Origin: Roseobacter denitrificans OCh 114
GTDB lineage: Bacteria > Pseudomonadota > Alphaproteobacteria > Rhodobacterales > Rhodobacteraceae
Assembly (NCBI RefSeq): GCF_000014045.1
Contig: NC_008209.1
Span: forward strand, 1,449,001-1,513,000
Reading direction: 5' to 3'
DNA: 64,000 bases
This document shows, piece after piece, positions 6,765-15,125 of this stretch. Numbering within the stretch: the stretch's first letter is position 1; each line of letters starts with the position of its first letter. Made by a program: the position numbers and the translations under genes. The notes below the pieces were generated by a model, which saw only the letters and a program-made list of their open reading frames with translations, ran no database searches and was not told where the DNA came from.

Positions 6765-9506
6765 ATGGATGGGGAAATCCCTGACGCGGGTGTCGCGTTT
6801 ACCCTGAATGGCGAAGCTGTCACCGTGTCGCCGACCACTGGCGAGCGGCTGTCAGAGACGCTGCGCGAACGCCTTGGCGCGCGCGATGTCAAGATTGGCT
6901 GCAACGCCGGTGACTGCGGGGCCTGTTCGGTTTTGCTGGATGGTGAAACGGTCTGCGCCTGTCTGATGACAACCCAACAGGCGCGTGGCCGCGAGATCGA
7001 AACCGTGTCACGTCTGGTGGCAGATGACCCGCTGGCTCAGCGTCTGGCGGAGAGCTTTCAGGATCATGGTGCGGCCCAATGCGGCATCTGCACACCGGGC
7101 ATGATGGTGTCGGCGGTGGCGCTGTTGCGGCGTGACAGCGCGCCGAGCGAAGAGGATATTCAGGATGCGCTGGCCGGCGTGCTGTGCCGCTGCACCGGGT
7201 ATCGCAAGATCATTGACGCTGTTGCAAACCTGCCCGGTAACCTTGTCGCCGATGGCGGGGCGGGGGCGGCGATCCGCCGTGTGGATGGGGCCGACAAGTT
7301 GTCTGGCGCCGAACGGTTTGGCGATGATGTGGCCCCATCCGATACGCTTGAAATCCGCATCGTGCGGTCGCCCTTTGCCCATGCGGGGTTCTCGTTCGGG
7401 GATATTGACGCTTGGGTTGCGGCGCAAAACGGGATCGAGGCCGTGCTGACCGCGGACGATGTGCCCGGCACCAACTGCCACGGTGTGATCCCGGCCTTTG
7501 CGGATCAGCCGGTTTTTGCCGAAAATCACGTGCGGTTCCGGGGTGAAGCGGTGGCGGCAGTGGTCGGCACGCCCGAAGCGATTGCCCATTTCCGGGCTGA
7601 AGATTTCCCGATCACATGGCGCGAACGCGATGCCGTCATGACGGTAAGCGACGCGCGTGCCGAGGGCGCACCATCCTTGCACAAGGAGCGCACCGGCAAC
7701 CTAATGTGCGAGGGGTTGGTTGCCTGCGGTGATGCGCAAGCGGCGCTGGCGGCTGCCGATGTGGTGGTCGAGGGGGCGTTTGACACCGGCTTTGTCGAAC
7801 ACGCCTATATCGAACCAGAGGCCGGTTTTGCCGAAATCGTCGACGGGCGCGTGGAAATTCACGTCTGCACACAGGCCCCCGTGATGAACCTTGAGGCGCT
7901 AGAGATCATTCTGGGCATGGACCGCGCGCGCATCCGGATCGTGCCGACGGCGGTGGGCGGTGGCTTTGGCTCCAAATTGGATCTGTCGGTGCAGCCCTAC
8001 CTCGCGCTCGCCGCCCTCAAAACCGGGCGTCCCGTGCGGCTGACCTACAGCCGGACGGAGTCGATGCAATCATCCACCAAACGGCACCCATCGGAAATCA
8101 AACTCAAGATCGGCGCGACGAGGGACGGCAAGATCAGCGGGTTTGATTTCTTCGGGGCGTTCAACACCGGGGCCTATGCGTCCTGGGGACCAACCGTGGC
8201 GAACCGCGTGCCGGTCCATGCATCGGGTCCTTACCGCATCGCTGATTATCGCGCGGTCTCGAATGGGGTGCACACCCATTGCCCGCCTGCCGGGGCGTTT
8301 CGTGGCTTTGGCGTCCCGCAATCCGCCATCGCGCAGGAAAGCCTGTTTGACGAGCTGGCCGCGAAACTGGGCATGGACGCGCTGGACTTCCGGCTTTTGA
8401 ATGTCCTGCAAGACGGCGTGCCCACGGTCTGCGGGCAAGTGTTTGAACAAGGGGTCGGTGCCAAGGCCTGCCTTGAAGCGCTGCGCGATGACTGGACGGC
8501 GGAACGCGCCAAGGCCGAGTCGTTCAACCGTGATAATGATACCCCAAGGAAACGTGGTGTCGGGATCGCGGCGGGGTGGTATGGCTGTGGCAACACCAGC
8601 TTGCCGAACCCGTCGATCATCAAGGCGGGGGTACGCGCTGACGGCACGATTGTGCTGCATCAGGGGGCGGTGGATATCGGGCAGGGCTCCAACACGGTTG
8701 TCTCTCAGATCTTTGCCACCGCACTGGGCGCGCGCGTCAGCGATGTGACCCGCGTGGGGGGAGATACGGATATCACACCGGATGCGGGCAAGACATCCGC
8801 ATCGCGCCAGACCTTCGTGTCGGGCAATGCGGCGCGTCTGTGTGGTGAAGCGCTGCGCGCCCTGATCCTGCGTCATGCCAATGCGTCGGACGATGCTGAA
8901 TTGCGCTTTGTGGACGGCGCGATTACCGTGCTGGAAGAGGGGCGGGACCATCGCATCGACACCTCTGCCATGGAAGCGGATGCCGAAGGTTACGTGTTCT
9001 GTGCGACCGAAAGCTATGATCCGCCCACCAAGCCAATGGATGCAAAGGGTCAGGGTTCGCCTTACGCGCAATTCGGTTATGCCGCGCAATTGGCCGTGGT
9101 CGAAGTCGACACTGCCCTTGGCACCGTCAAGCCGATCCGGTTTGTGGCAGCCCATGATGTCGGCCATGCAATCAACCCGATGCTGGTGGAGGGCCAGATA
9201 CAGGGCGGCATCGCCCAAGGGCTCGGCATGGCCTTGATGGAGGAATATATTCCGGGACGGACGGAAAACCTGCACGACTATCTTATTCCCACCATCGGGG
9301 ATATCCCGCCGATCACCTCGATCATCCTTGAGGTGCCCGATGCGCATGGGCCTTACGGTGCCAAGGGGCTGGGCGAACATGTCCTGATCCCGACCGCCCC
9401 TGCCTTGCTGAACGCGATCACCCATGCCACCGGCGTGCGGGTGGCTTCGGTTCCCGTCACACCTGCAAAACTGCGCAAGGCCATTCGGAGCAAGACCAAT
9501 GGATAA
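6765..9506 (+). CDS. Molybdenum hydroxylase, fused 2Fe-2S and molybdopterin subunit (probable nicotinate dehydrogenase)
   Basis: The 913-residue protein joins two parts. Residues about 10-160 form the 2Fe-2S domain with the plant-type cluster CNAGDCGAC (C46, C51, C54) plus C64 or C66, and the second cluster C106, C109, C141, C143. Residues about 165-913 form the molybdopterin domain, with GGGFGSKLDLSVQPY, the substrate-arginine motif GAFRGFGVPQSA, GQGSNTV, and the catalytic glutamate E871 in GAKGLGE. The family inserts a water-derived hydroxyl into an N-heterocycle. In E. barkeri the same functions are spread over four polypeptides, so this is a more compact form. Nicotinate as substrate is inferred from the adjacent 6-hydroxynicotinate reductase. 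The gene overlaps the next one by eight bases, which suggests translational coupling. Confidence 0.88.
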   Translation: MDGEIPDAGVAFTLNGEAVTVSPTTGERLSETLRERLGARDVKIGCNAGDCGACSVLLDGETVCACLMTTQQARGREIETVSRLVADDPLAQRLAESFQDHGAAQCGICTPGMMVSAVALLRRDSAPSEEDIQDALAGVLCRCTGYRKIIDAVANLPGNLVADGGAGAAIRRVDGADKLSGAERFGDDVAPSDTLEIRIVRSPFAHAGFSFGDIDAWVAAQNGIEAVLTADDVPGTNCHGVIPAFADQPVFAENHVRFRGEAVAAVVGTPEAIAHFRAEDFPITWRERDAVMTVSDARAEGAPSLHKERTGNLMCEGLVACGDAQAALAAADVVVEGAFDTGFVEHAYIEPEAGFAEIVDGRVEIHVCTQAPVMNLEALEIILGMDRARIRIVPTAVGGGFGSKLDLSVQPYLALAALKTGRPVRLTYSRTESMQSSTKRHPSEIKLKIGATRDGKISGFDFFGAFNTGAYASWGPTVANRVPVHASGPYRIADYRAVSNGVHTHCPPAGAFRGFGVPQSAIAQESLFDELAAKLGMDALDFRLLNVLQDGVPTVCGQVFEQGVGAKACLEALRDDWTAERAKAESFNRDNDTPRKRGVGIAAGWYGCGNTSLPNPSIIKAGVRADGTIVLHQGAVDIGQGSNTVVSQIFATALGARVSDVTRVGGDTDITPDAGKTSASRQTFVSGNAARLCGEALRALILRHANASDDAELRFVDGAITVLEEGRDHRIDTSAMEADAEGYVFCATESYDPPTKPMDAKGQGSPYAQFGYAAQLAVVEVDTALGTVKPIRFVAAHDVGHAINPMLVEGQIQGGIAQGLGMALMEEYIPGRTENLHDYLIPTIGDIPPITSIILEVPDAHGPYGAKGLGEHVLIPTAPALLNAITHATGVRVASVPVTPAKLRKAIRSKTNG

Positions 9507-10989
9507 ACCAGCCCGCGTCAAACCCGAGAAAATCCGCTGCGATGCCTGCCCGGTGCTGTGCTATATCGCGGATGGGAAAACCGGCGCTTGTGATCGCTAT
9601 GCCAACTCGGGCGGTGAGTTGATCCGGCTGGACCCGCTGACGATTATCGAAGGGGCGCGCGAGAAGGGCGTGCAATCGGTGCCCTTCCTGAATGGGGGCG
9701 ATGGGCAGGATTGGGACGGGGATCTGGTGCAGGCCAACCGCCCCTTTATCACCGCCGTCGGGGCCGGCACCACCTATCCCGATTACAAACCAGCACCCTT
9801 TATCGTCAGCCAGACGGTCGATGATGCGGATATGGTGACCGTCGTGACCGAGGGGATTTTCAGCTACTGCGGCGTGAAGGTCAAGATCGACACGGACCGT
9901 TTCCTTGGCCACGAGCGCGAGATCGTCCGCTGTCAGGGGGAACCCGTGGGCCATGTGATGACCAGCGAATATGGCTCCAAGATGTTGTCGCTGGGCGGGG
10001 TGGAACACCTGACGGGTGGCACCAAGAAAGAGGGGCGTGTGACCTGTGACACGTTGCTCAAGCTGTGCAATTGCGAAGCAGTCGAACTGACCATCGACAA
10101 CGGCGTGACCATCGTGGTTCAGGCGGGCAAGCCGCCGATTGTGAACGGAGTGCCGGAAAAGCTGATGCGCGTGGGCTGCGGTTCTGCTGCTATCGGGATG
10201 TTCGCCTCGCAATGGGTGGATCATGTGGATGAGGTTGTTGTGGTCGATGACCATATCACCGGGGTTCTGTCCGAGCATCAGGCGGGCAAGATGCTGGACG
10301 TGCCCCCCACGGGCATCAAGATAAATGGCCGCCGCTCGACTCCGGGGCGCTATTTTCAGGTGGCCGAGCCCGGCACCGGCTGGGGCGGTACCGATGTGGA
10401 TGATCCGTTGACGATCCTCAAGCCGTGGAACGCCGATGTGGCGTGGGAAGGGTTGCGCCTGCTGATGGTCTCGACCACAGGCGAGCAATACGCCTATTTC
10501 GAACTTGATGCGGATCTGCAACCGCAACCAAGGCCCCTGCCCGAAGCGCTGCGCGTGTCGGTCGACCGAATTGCAGAGAACTGTGAACCTTCGGTTTGTT
10601 CGGTGCTGTTCATGGGGGGCGCTGGCGGGTCGCTGCGTGCCGGGGTGACGGAAAACCCCGTCAAGCTGACGAATTCAGTCAAGGAGTCGCTGACCCATGT
10701 GTCGTGCGGCGGGGCGAACGCCTATGTCTGGCCCGGCGGCGGGATCACGGTCATGGCGGATGTGTTGGAAATGCCGTCAAACTCCTTTGGCTATGTGCCG
10801 ACCCCGGCGCTGGTCGCCCCGATCGAATTCACGATGCGCCTTTCAGATTATGCAGCCCTTGGCGGGCATGTCGAAGCCGTGCGCCCGATTGATGAGGTGC
10901 TCACACCCGATGTTCGGCGGGTGGATCAGATCGACCCGGACGCAAACCCGACCGCGCGGCACAATTACCGCTGGCGCCCGGAGCAATGA
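9499..10989 (+). CDS. hnr: 6-hydroxynicotinate reductase
   Basis: The 496-residue protein matches the 6-hydroxynicotinate reductase family, which reduces 6-hydroxynicotinate to 1,4,5,6-tetrahydro-6-oxonicotinate with reduced ferredoxin. An N-terminal cysteine set, C14, C17, C21 and C31 (CDACPVLC then GACDRY), fits an Fe-S cluster. Further conserved-looking blocks are AVGAGTTYPDYKPAPFIV, FSYCGVKVKIDTDRFLG, LSLGGVEHLTGG and ASQWVDHVDEVVVVDDH. The E. barkeri enzyme is an iron-sulfur flavoprotein. The ATG at 9499 overlaps the stop of the hydroxylase gene and gives the family length; the frame is open for 25 codons further upstream. This gene and the enamidase together identify the locus as the reductive nicotinate route. 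It is notable in a bacterium that may be mainly aerobic. Confidence 0.87.
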   Translation: MDKPARVKPEKIRCDACPVLCYIADGKTGACDRYANSGGELIRLDPLTIIEGAREKGVQSVPFLNGGDGQDWDGDLVQANRPFITAVGAGTTYPDYKPAPFIVSQTVDDADMVTVVTEGIFSYCGVKVKIDTDRFLGHEREIVRCQGEPVGHVMTSEYGSKMLSLGGVEHLTGGTKKEGRVTCDTLLKLCNCEAVELTIDNGVTIVVQAGKPPIVNGVPEKLMRVGCGSAAIGMFASQWVDHVDEVVVVDDHITGVLSEHQAGKMLDVPPTGIKINGRRSTPGRYFQVAEPGTGWGGTDVDDPLTILKPWNADVAWEGLRLLMVSTTGEQYAYFELDADLQPQPRPLPEALRVSVDRIAENCEPSVCSVLFMGGAGGSLRAGVTENPVKLTNSVKESLTHVSCGGANAYVWPGGGITVMADVLEMPSNSFGYVPTPALVAPIEFTMRLSDYAALGGHVEAVRPIDEVLTPDVRRVDQIDPDANPTARHNYRWRPEQ

Positions 10990-10993
10990 GCCC

Positions 10994-11878
10994 ATGAGCA
11001 AACCGGTCGCGGCACTGCTGGAGGGGGGGCGCAGGCTGCATTTGCAGCACGGGCCGATTGATCTGATTATCGGTGCTGACCCTGAGGGTGCGCAAACACG
11101 TCAGCGGGCCTTCAAGGCGGCCAAGGAGCGGTTTGACACGATCCTTGAAGGTTTGTGCAGGGAATTGCCGCAGCATCGCACGCAACTGACGCCCGATACG
11201 CCGCTTCCGCAGGATGTGACCGCGCAGCGCATGTACCGAGCGGCGCGTCCTTTTTGCAGCACGACGTTTGTGACCCCGATGAGCGCTGTGGCCGGATCGG
11301 TCGCGGATGAGGTTCTGGCCGCCATGCTCGCGGCCTGTCCGCTGGATCGGGCCTATGTGAACAATGGCGGGGACATCGCGGTGCATCTTGCCCCGGGGGC
11401 GACCTTCTCGGTGGCCATGTCAGGGCTTGAAGGGGGTAACCTTGGGCGCTTGCGTTTTGGCGCTGATGCGGGCATCGGCGGTATTGCCACCAGTGGGGCA
11501 GGGGGGCGCAGCCTCTCGCGGGGTATCGCGGATAGTGTCAGCGTTCTTGCCCGCAGTGCTGCGCAGGCCGATGTGGCCGCAACCCTGATCGCGAACGCCG
11601 TGGATCTGCCCGGCCATCCGGCAATCCTGCGCAATCCCGCCCATGACATTCAGCCCGACAGTGACCTTGGCGCGCGGGCTGTTGTAACCGCCGTTGGTGC
11701 CTTGTCTGCAAAGGATCGTGCACGCGCGCTTGCAGCCGGGCGCGCGGTGGCGGATGACATGCAGCGCGCAGGGCATATTCTTGGCGCGGCCCTGTTTTTG
11801 CAGGGCGAAACAACACAGACCGGTGACATGTTCATCCGGACCGAAATGAAGATGGAGATCGAACATGCCTGGACTTGA
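10994..11878 (+). CDS. UPF0280 family protein (ApbE-like fold)
   Basis: The 294-residue protein belongs to UPF0280, a family distantly related to ApbE FAD:protein FMN transferases. Visible blocks are MSAVAGSVADEVLAAM, AYVNNGGDIAVHL, ATSGAGGRSLSRGIADSVSV and AVGALS, which correspond to the flavin-handling core of ApbE. The function of the family is not established. It begins four bases after the hydroxynicotinate reductase stop, so co-expression is likely. Because that reductase is a flavoprotein in E. barkeri, I infer a possible role in attaching or placing its flavin, or a role in handling a pathway intermediate. There is no signal peptide, in contrast to NosX later in the window, so it acts in the cytoplasm. 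Confidence 0.8.
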   Translation: MSKPVAALLEGGRRLHLQHGPIDLIIGADPEGAQTRQRAFKAAKERFDTILEGLCRELPQHRTQLTPDTPLPQDVTAQRMYRAARPFCSTTFVTPMSAVAGSVADEVLAAMLAACPLDRAYVNNGGDIAVHLAPGATFSVAMSGLEGGNLGRLRFGADAGIGGIATSGAGGRSLSRGIADSVSVLARSAAQADVAATLIANAVDLPGHPAILRNPAHDIQPDSDLGARAVVTAVGALSAKDRARALAAGRAVADDMQRAGHILGAALFLQGETTQTGDMFIRTEMKMEIEHAWT

Positions 11879-12446
11879 AACCCGTAAACGCGCCCTCATC
11901 GTTGAGGAAATCTATCACGAAGGCGGCCCGGTAGCAGATACCCCCCTGCTGCGCGGTGCCGCGCTGGCGGTGATCACCAACCCCTTTGCCGGACGCTTTG
12001 AACCTGACATTCAGGGCTTCATGGATGTGCTGCGTCCCCTCGGGTTGGATATGGCACAAAAACTGGCGGTGGCCCTTGGCGGTGCGGACCAGATCGAAGG
12101 GTACGGCAAGGCCTCGCTTGTGGGATCGGCGGGCGAGCTTGAACACGGTGCGCTCTGGCATGCGCCGGGTGGCTATGCGATGCGCGATGTCATCGGAGGC
12201 ACCAAGGCGATCGTGCCGTCAGCCAAGAAAGTCGGGGGCACGGGCGCGCGCATCGACGTGCCGATCACCCATATCAACGCCTCCTATGTGCGCAGTCATT
12301 TCGACTCCATGGAGGTCGGTCTGAATGATGCGCCCCGCGCGGGCGAAATGCTGTTGGCGCTGGTGATGACCACGGGGCCGCGGGTCCATTCACGCTCTGG
12401 CGGTTTGGAAGCGGCAGATATCAAAGGGGAGGATGGCCTGAGATGA
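11865..12446 (+). CDS. AA_synth-family protein, copy 1
   Basis: The 193-residue protein belongs to the family named amino acid synthesis (Pfam AA_synth), whose biochemical role is unclear. Its core features are an N-terminal strand RKRALIVEEIYHEGG, the loop ITNPFAGRFEPDI, the block YGKASLVGSAGELEHGA, VPSAKKVGG and a C-terminal region with SYVRSHFDSMEVGLNDAPR. It overlaps the UPF0280 gene by 14 bases. It is a clear paralogue of the following gene, sharing IENPFAG/ITNPFAG, YGKA, GELEHGA/GELEHAA, VPSxKK and YVRSHFD. Given its place behind hydroxynicotinate reductase it may act on 2-formylglutarate or a related intermediate, but nothing in the sequence shows this. Confidence 0.78.
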   Translation: MPGLETRKRALIVEEIYHEGGPVADTPLLRGAALAVITNPFAGRFEPDIQGFMDVLRPLGLDMAQKLAVALGGADQIEGYGKASLVGSAGELEHGALWHAPGGYAMRDVIGGTKAIVPSAKKVGGTGARIDVPITHINASYVRSHFDSMEVGLNDAPRAGEMLLALVMTTGPRVHSRSGGLEAADIKGEDGLR

Positions 12447-13027
12447 GTGCGAAAATCCGCAAAATCGCGACGTTTACCGAGGAAACCCATATCGAAGGCG
12501 GGCGTGACATCGCCCCCCCGACCCGCAAGGCCGTCGCTGTGGCCGTGATCGAAAACCCATTCGCGGGTCAATACGTTGAAGATTTGACGCCCCTGATGGA
12601 TATCGGCGCTGATCTTGGCGGGCTCTTGGGCGCGCGCGCGGTGGCGGCTTTGGGCGTCACTCCCGACAGGATCGAAAGCTATGGCAAGGCCGCGATGGTG
12701 GGCGAGAATGGCGAGTTGGAGCATGCCGCCGCGATCCTGCACCCGAAATTGGGCGCGCCGCTGCGCCAGGCCGTGGAAAAGGGCGCGGCCCTCGTGCCAT
12801 CGTCGAAAAAACGCGGTGGCCTGGGGCAGGACCTTGACGTGCCGCTGGGTCATAAGGATGCGGCCTATGTACGGTCCCATTTCGACGGGGTTGAAGTCCG
12901 CCTGAATGACGCACCGCGCCCGAATGAGATCCTTGTTGCGGTGGCTGTGACAGACAGCGGGCGACCTTTGCCACGTGTCGGTGGGCTGACCCACGATGCG
13001 GCGGAAGGCAAAGACGGTCTGCGCTAA
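12443..13027 (+). CDS. AA_synth-family protein, copy 2
   Basis: The 194-residue protein is a paralogue of the preceding gene and overlaps it by four bases (ATGA). It shows the same blocks: EETHIEGG, VIENPFAGQYVEDL, ESYGKAAMVGENGELEHAA, VPSSKKRGGLGQDLDVP and YVRSHFDGVEVRLNDAPR. The two copies may form a heteromer, since both are kept intact and are translationally coupled. The function is unknown. It is the last gene of the operon recognised before a 459-base gap. A 13-base direct repeat (GGCAAAGACGGTC) occurs at its 3' end and again 40 bases later. Confidence 0.78.
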   Translation: MSAKIRKIATFTEETHIEGGRDIAPPTRKAVAVAVIENPFAGQYVEDLTPLMDIGADLGGLLGARAVAALGVTPDRIESYGKAAMVGENGELEHAAAILHPKLGAPLRQAVEKGAALVPSSKKRGGLGQDLDVPLGHKDAAYVRSHFDGVEVRLNDAPRPNEILVAVAVTDSGRPLPRVGGLTHDAAEGKDGLR

Positions 13028-13486
13028 GCCATCATGCGGCGCATCCAACATGCGTTGACGGCAAAGACGGTCAGGCCAACATCCGCGCCGATAGTGCAGG
13101 GCAGCGCCGCCGCCTGTGTGATGCCGCAGAGGTTTTTGACGAAGCGTTGGCGTCCTGTCCGGCGAGTGCGTGATGATCGGGCGGCCCAACGCGGAAAATC
13201 GGGTGAACCGCGCCCTTGTCGACTGATCGCAGGGTGGCGGTGCCGTCTTATGAGGCTGCCGGAGTGCATCGGGTAAACATGGTGAAATCTCACTCTTTTG
13301 GTCAAAATGCGGAGCCTTGCGCGTTGTTTGCGCCGAAAAAACTTGACCTGCACGTCTGTGCTGCGAATGTATGTACTCAAATGAGATGTTCAGGGTAGCC
13401 CCGGCCTATGTCGAGGGTATCCCAAGGACGCGGATTTGAATAGTTTCAGGCCATGCAGAATGCGTGGCTGTCAGGGAGATCACAAA
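13028..13486. other. Intergenic gap between the nicotinate operon and dctP
   Basis: No convincing gene is seen. Short open stretches occur in several frames (for example a run ending IGRPNAENRVNRALVD near 13170-13226), but they break and lack a consistent start, so a decayed gene is possible. GGCAAAGACGGTC at 13060-13072 repeats 13007-13019. The promoter of the dctPQM operon probably lies in the AT-richer part after 13270, but I cannot fix it. Confidence 0.4.
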
Positions 13487-14470
13487 ATGTCGAAATTAAC
13501 TACGTTCGCGGCTGTTGCATTTGCGGTGCTGGCGCTGCCATTCTCCGCATCAGCACAGGACCGGGAGTTCCGTCTTGGGCTTATCACACCCCCTGTTCAT
13601 GTGTGGAATCAGGAGGTTGCAGCGCTCAGCGATACGCTTTCCGAGATGTCGGATGGCCGTTTTACCGTCGTTGCCTTCCCGTCAGGCCAGTTGGGCAGCG
13701 AAACGACGATGCTGCAACAATTGCAGACCGGCGCACTTGATATGGCCTGGCTGACGTCAGCGGAGATTACGAACCGCGTGCCCGCCATGGGCGCCCTGCA
13801 TGCGCCGTTTCTGGTCGATAACATCGGTGATGCGGCCAAGGTCCTGCGCTCGGATGTAGCACGCGAAATCCTTGACGAATTGCCGCGCGCCACGGGTACG
13901 GTCGGCGTCTGCTATGCCATGACGGGCATGCGCCAGCTTTTGACGCAGAACCCGGTTGAAAGCGCTGCTGAACTGGACGGCTTGCGGTTCCGCATTACAC
14001 CTGCCCCGCCGATCCGCACCTTCTTCGAGATGTTCGGCGCGGCCCCCGCACCAATGCCGCTGACACAGGTTTATGACGCTCTGGCCAATGGGCAGATCGA
14101 CGCGATCGACATGGACCACGAGTCGATCATCAACTTTGGTTACTACGACCATGCGTCCTATATGATGGAGACAAACCACCACCTCTTCGGGATGGTGGCG
14201 TTGGTGTCCGGGCGCGTCTGGGCGGGACTTTCGCCCGAAGATCAAACGATCCTGCGCGACGCAATCCAGATCCACTGTGACCGCACCATCGACCGTTTCG
14301 TCGAAGGCGAAGACGCCAAGCTGGAGCAATTGCGTCAGGTCGAGGGACTGAACATCGTTGAGAACGTGGGGCCTGAATTCTTTGGTGATATCGTCGAACG
14401 TTGGGACGCGGAATGGGCTGAGCAGACGCCCTACGTCCAGCGCATGCGTGATCTCGTCGCTGATTTCTGA
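13487..14470 (+). CDS. dctP: TRAP transporter solute-binding protein, DctP family
   Basis: The 327-residue periplasmic protein captures an organic acid and delivers it to the DctQM permease encoded next. A signal peptide is clear at residues 1-22 (hydrophobic core ending ASAQ). Family blocks are FPSGQLGSETTMLQQLQTGALDMAW, summarised here by SGQLGS and LQTGALD, and the carboxylate-binding arginine region DGLRFRITP around residue 168. The ATG at 13487 is chosen because the signal peptide begins there and GGGA lies upstream; the open frame extends 17 codons further. The substrate is unknown. Its position beside pyridine catabolism genes suggests a pyridine carboxylate or a downstream dicarboxylate (inference). 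Confidence 0.88.
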   Translation: MSKLTTFAAVAFAVLALPFSASAQDREFRLGLITPPVHVWNQEVAALSDTLSEMSDGRFTVVAFPSGQLGSETTMLQQLQTGALDMAWLTSAEITNRVPAMGALHAPFLVDNIGDAAKVLRSDVAREILDELPRATGTVGVCYAMTGMRQLLTQNPVESAAELDGLRFRITPAPPIRTFFEMFGAAPAPMPLTQVYDALANGQIDAIDMDHESIINFGYYDHASYMMETNHHLFGMVALVSGRVWAGLSPEDQTILRDAIQIHCDRTIDRFVEGEDAKLEQLRQVEGLNIVENVGPEFFGDIVERWDAEWAEQTPYVQRMRDLVADF

Positions 14471-14543
14471 TCCAACTCACTTCGGCACGGGGCGGCCACT
14501 GTGGCTGCCCGGTGCCAATTGAACAGACGAGAGACGCGCCTTC

Positions 14544-15122
14544 ATGCTCAGTCGATCCCTCAGCAGACTGTCTGCGGTCATCGCCAGCATCGAGAAGGTG
14601 TTGCTCATGCTGCTGGTGCTGATGATTTTCGTCTTTGTGCTGATGAATGTCGTGCTGCGCGTCTTTGGCATCACCATCGCATGGGCGGATGAGGTCGCGG
14701 TTTACTCGATGATCATCAGCGGCTTTCTGGGCGCATCGCTGATGCTGCGTGCGCGCATCGATCCGGCTGTGCTTCTGGTCTATGAACTGGCCTCTGCGCG
14801 GGTTATCCGCGCGTTGCGCACGGCCGTGTCGCTGGCCACTGCCGTCTTTGGCGTCTCGCTGTGCTACTTCTGCTGGCTCTGGTTTGATCCGCTGGCCCTT
14901 GCCGCAGCCGGGTTCGACATCCCCGCCTTCGAAGGGGCCACGTTCAATTTCACCTATACGGATACGACCCCGGTCATGGGCGTGCCGCTGTTTTACATCT
15001 ATCTGATCATGCCGTGGTTCGCCCTTGCGATCACCATCCACGCGGTCACGAACCTTGCCGAAGACATGGGATTTGTCGCGCGCCCCGAAGGTCTGTTGTC
15101 AGACCTGCAGGCCGGAGAGTAA
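14544..15122 (+). CDS. dctQ: TRAP transporter small permease, DctQ family
   Basis: The 192-residue membrane protein has four predicted hydrophobic helices, at about 16-40, 50-72, 90-115 and 150-172. The pattern WADEVAVYSMIISGFLGAS is typical of DctQ. DctQ holds the large permease together and is needed for transport. It lies 73 bases after dctP and four bases before dctM on the same strand, so the three form one transporter operon. Confidence 0.87.
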   Translation: MLSRSLSRLSAVIASIEKVLLMLLVLMIFVFVLMNVVLRVFGITIAWADEVAVYSMIISGFLGASLMLRARIDPAVLLVYELASARVIRALRTAVSLATAVFGVSLCYFCWLWFDPLALAAAGFDIPAFEGATFNFTYTDTTPVMGVPLFYIYLIMPWFALAITIHAVTNLAEDMGFVARPEGLLSDLQAGE

Positions 15123-15125
15123 CGC

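Noticed and set aside
8070..9521. Long open frame on the minus strand opposite the hydroxylase gene
   Set aside because: It is a shadow of a GC-rich coding sequence; its translation is rich in Arg, His and Gln and has no recognisable domain, while the plus-strand frame has full cofactor motifs.
12296..13189. 297-residue minus-strand frame that runs from the gap into the AA_synth genes
   Set aside because: Most of it lies opposite two overlapping real genes, and its translation has no recognisable pattern.
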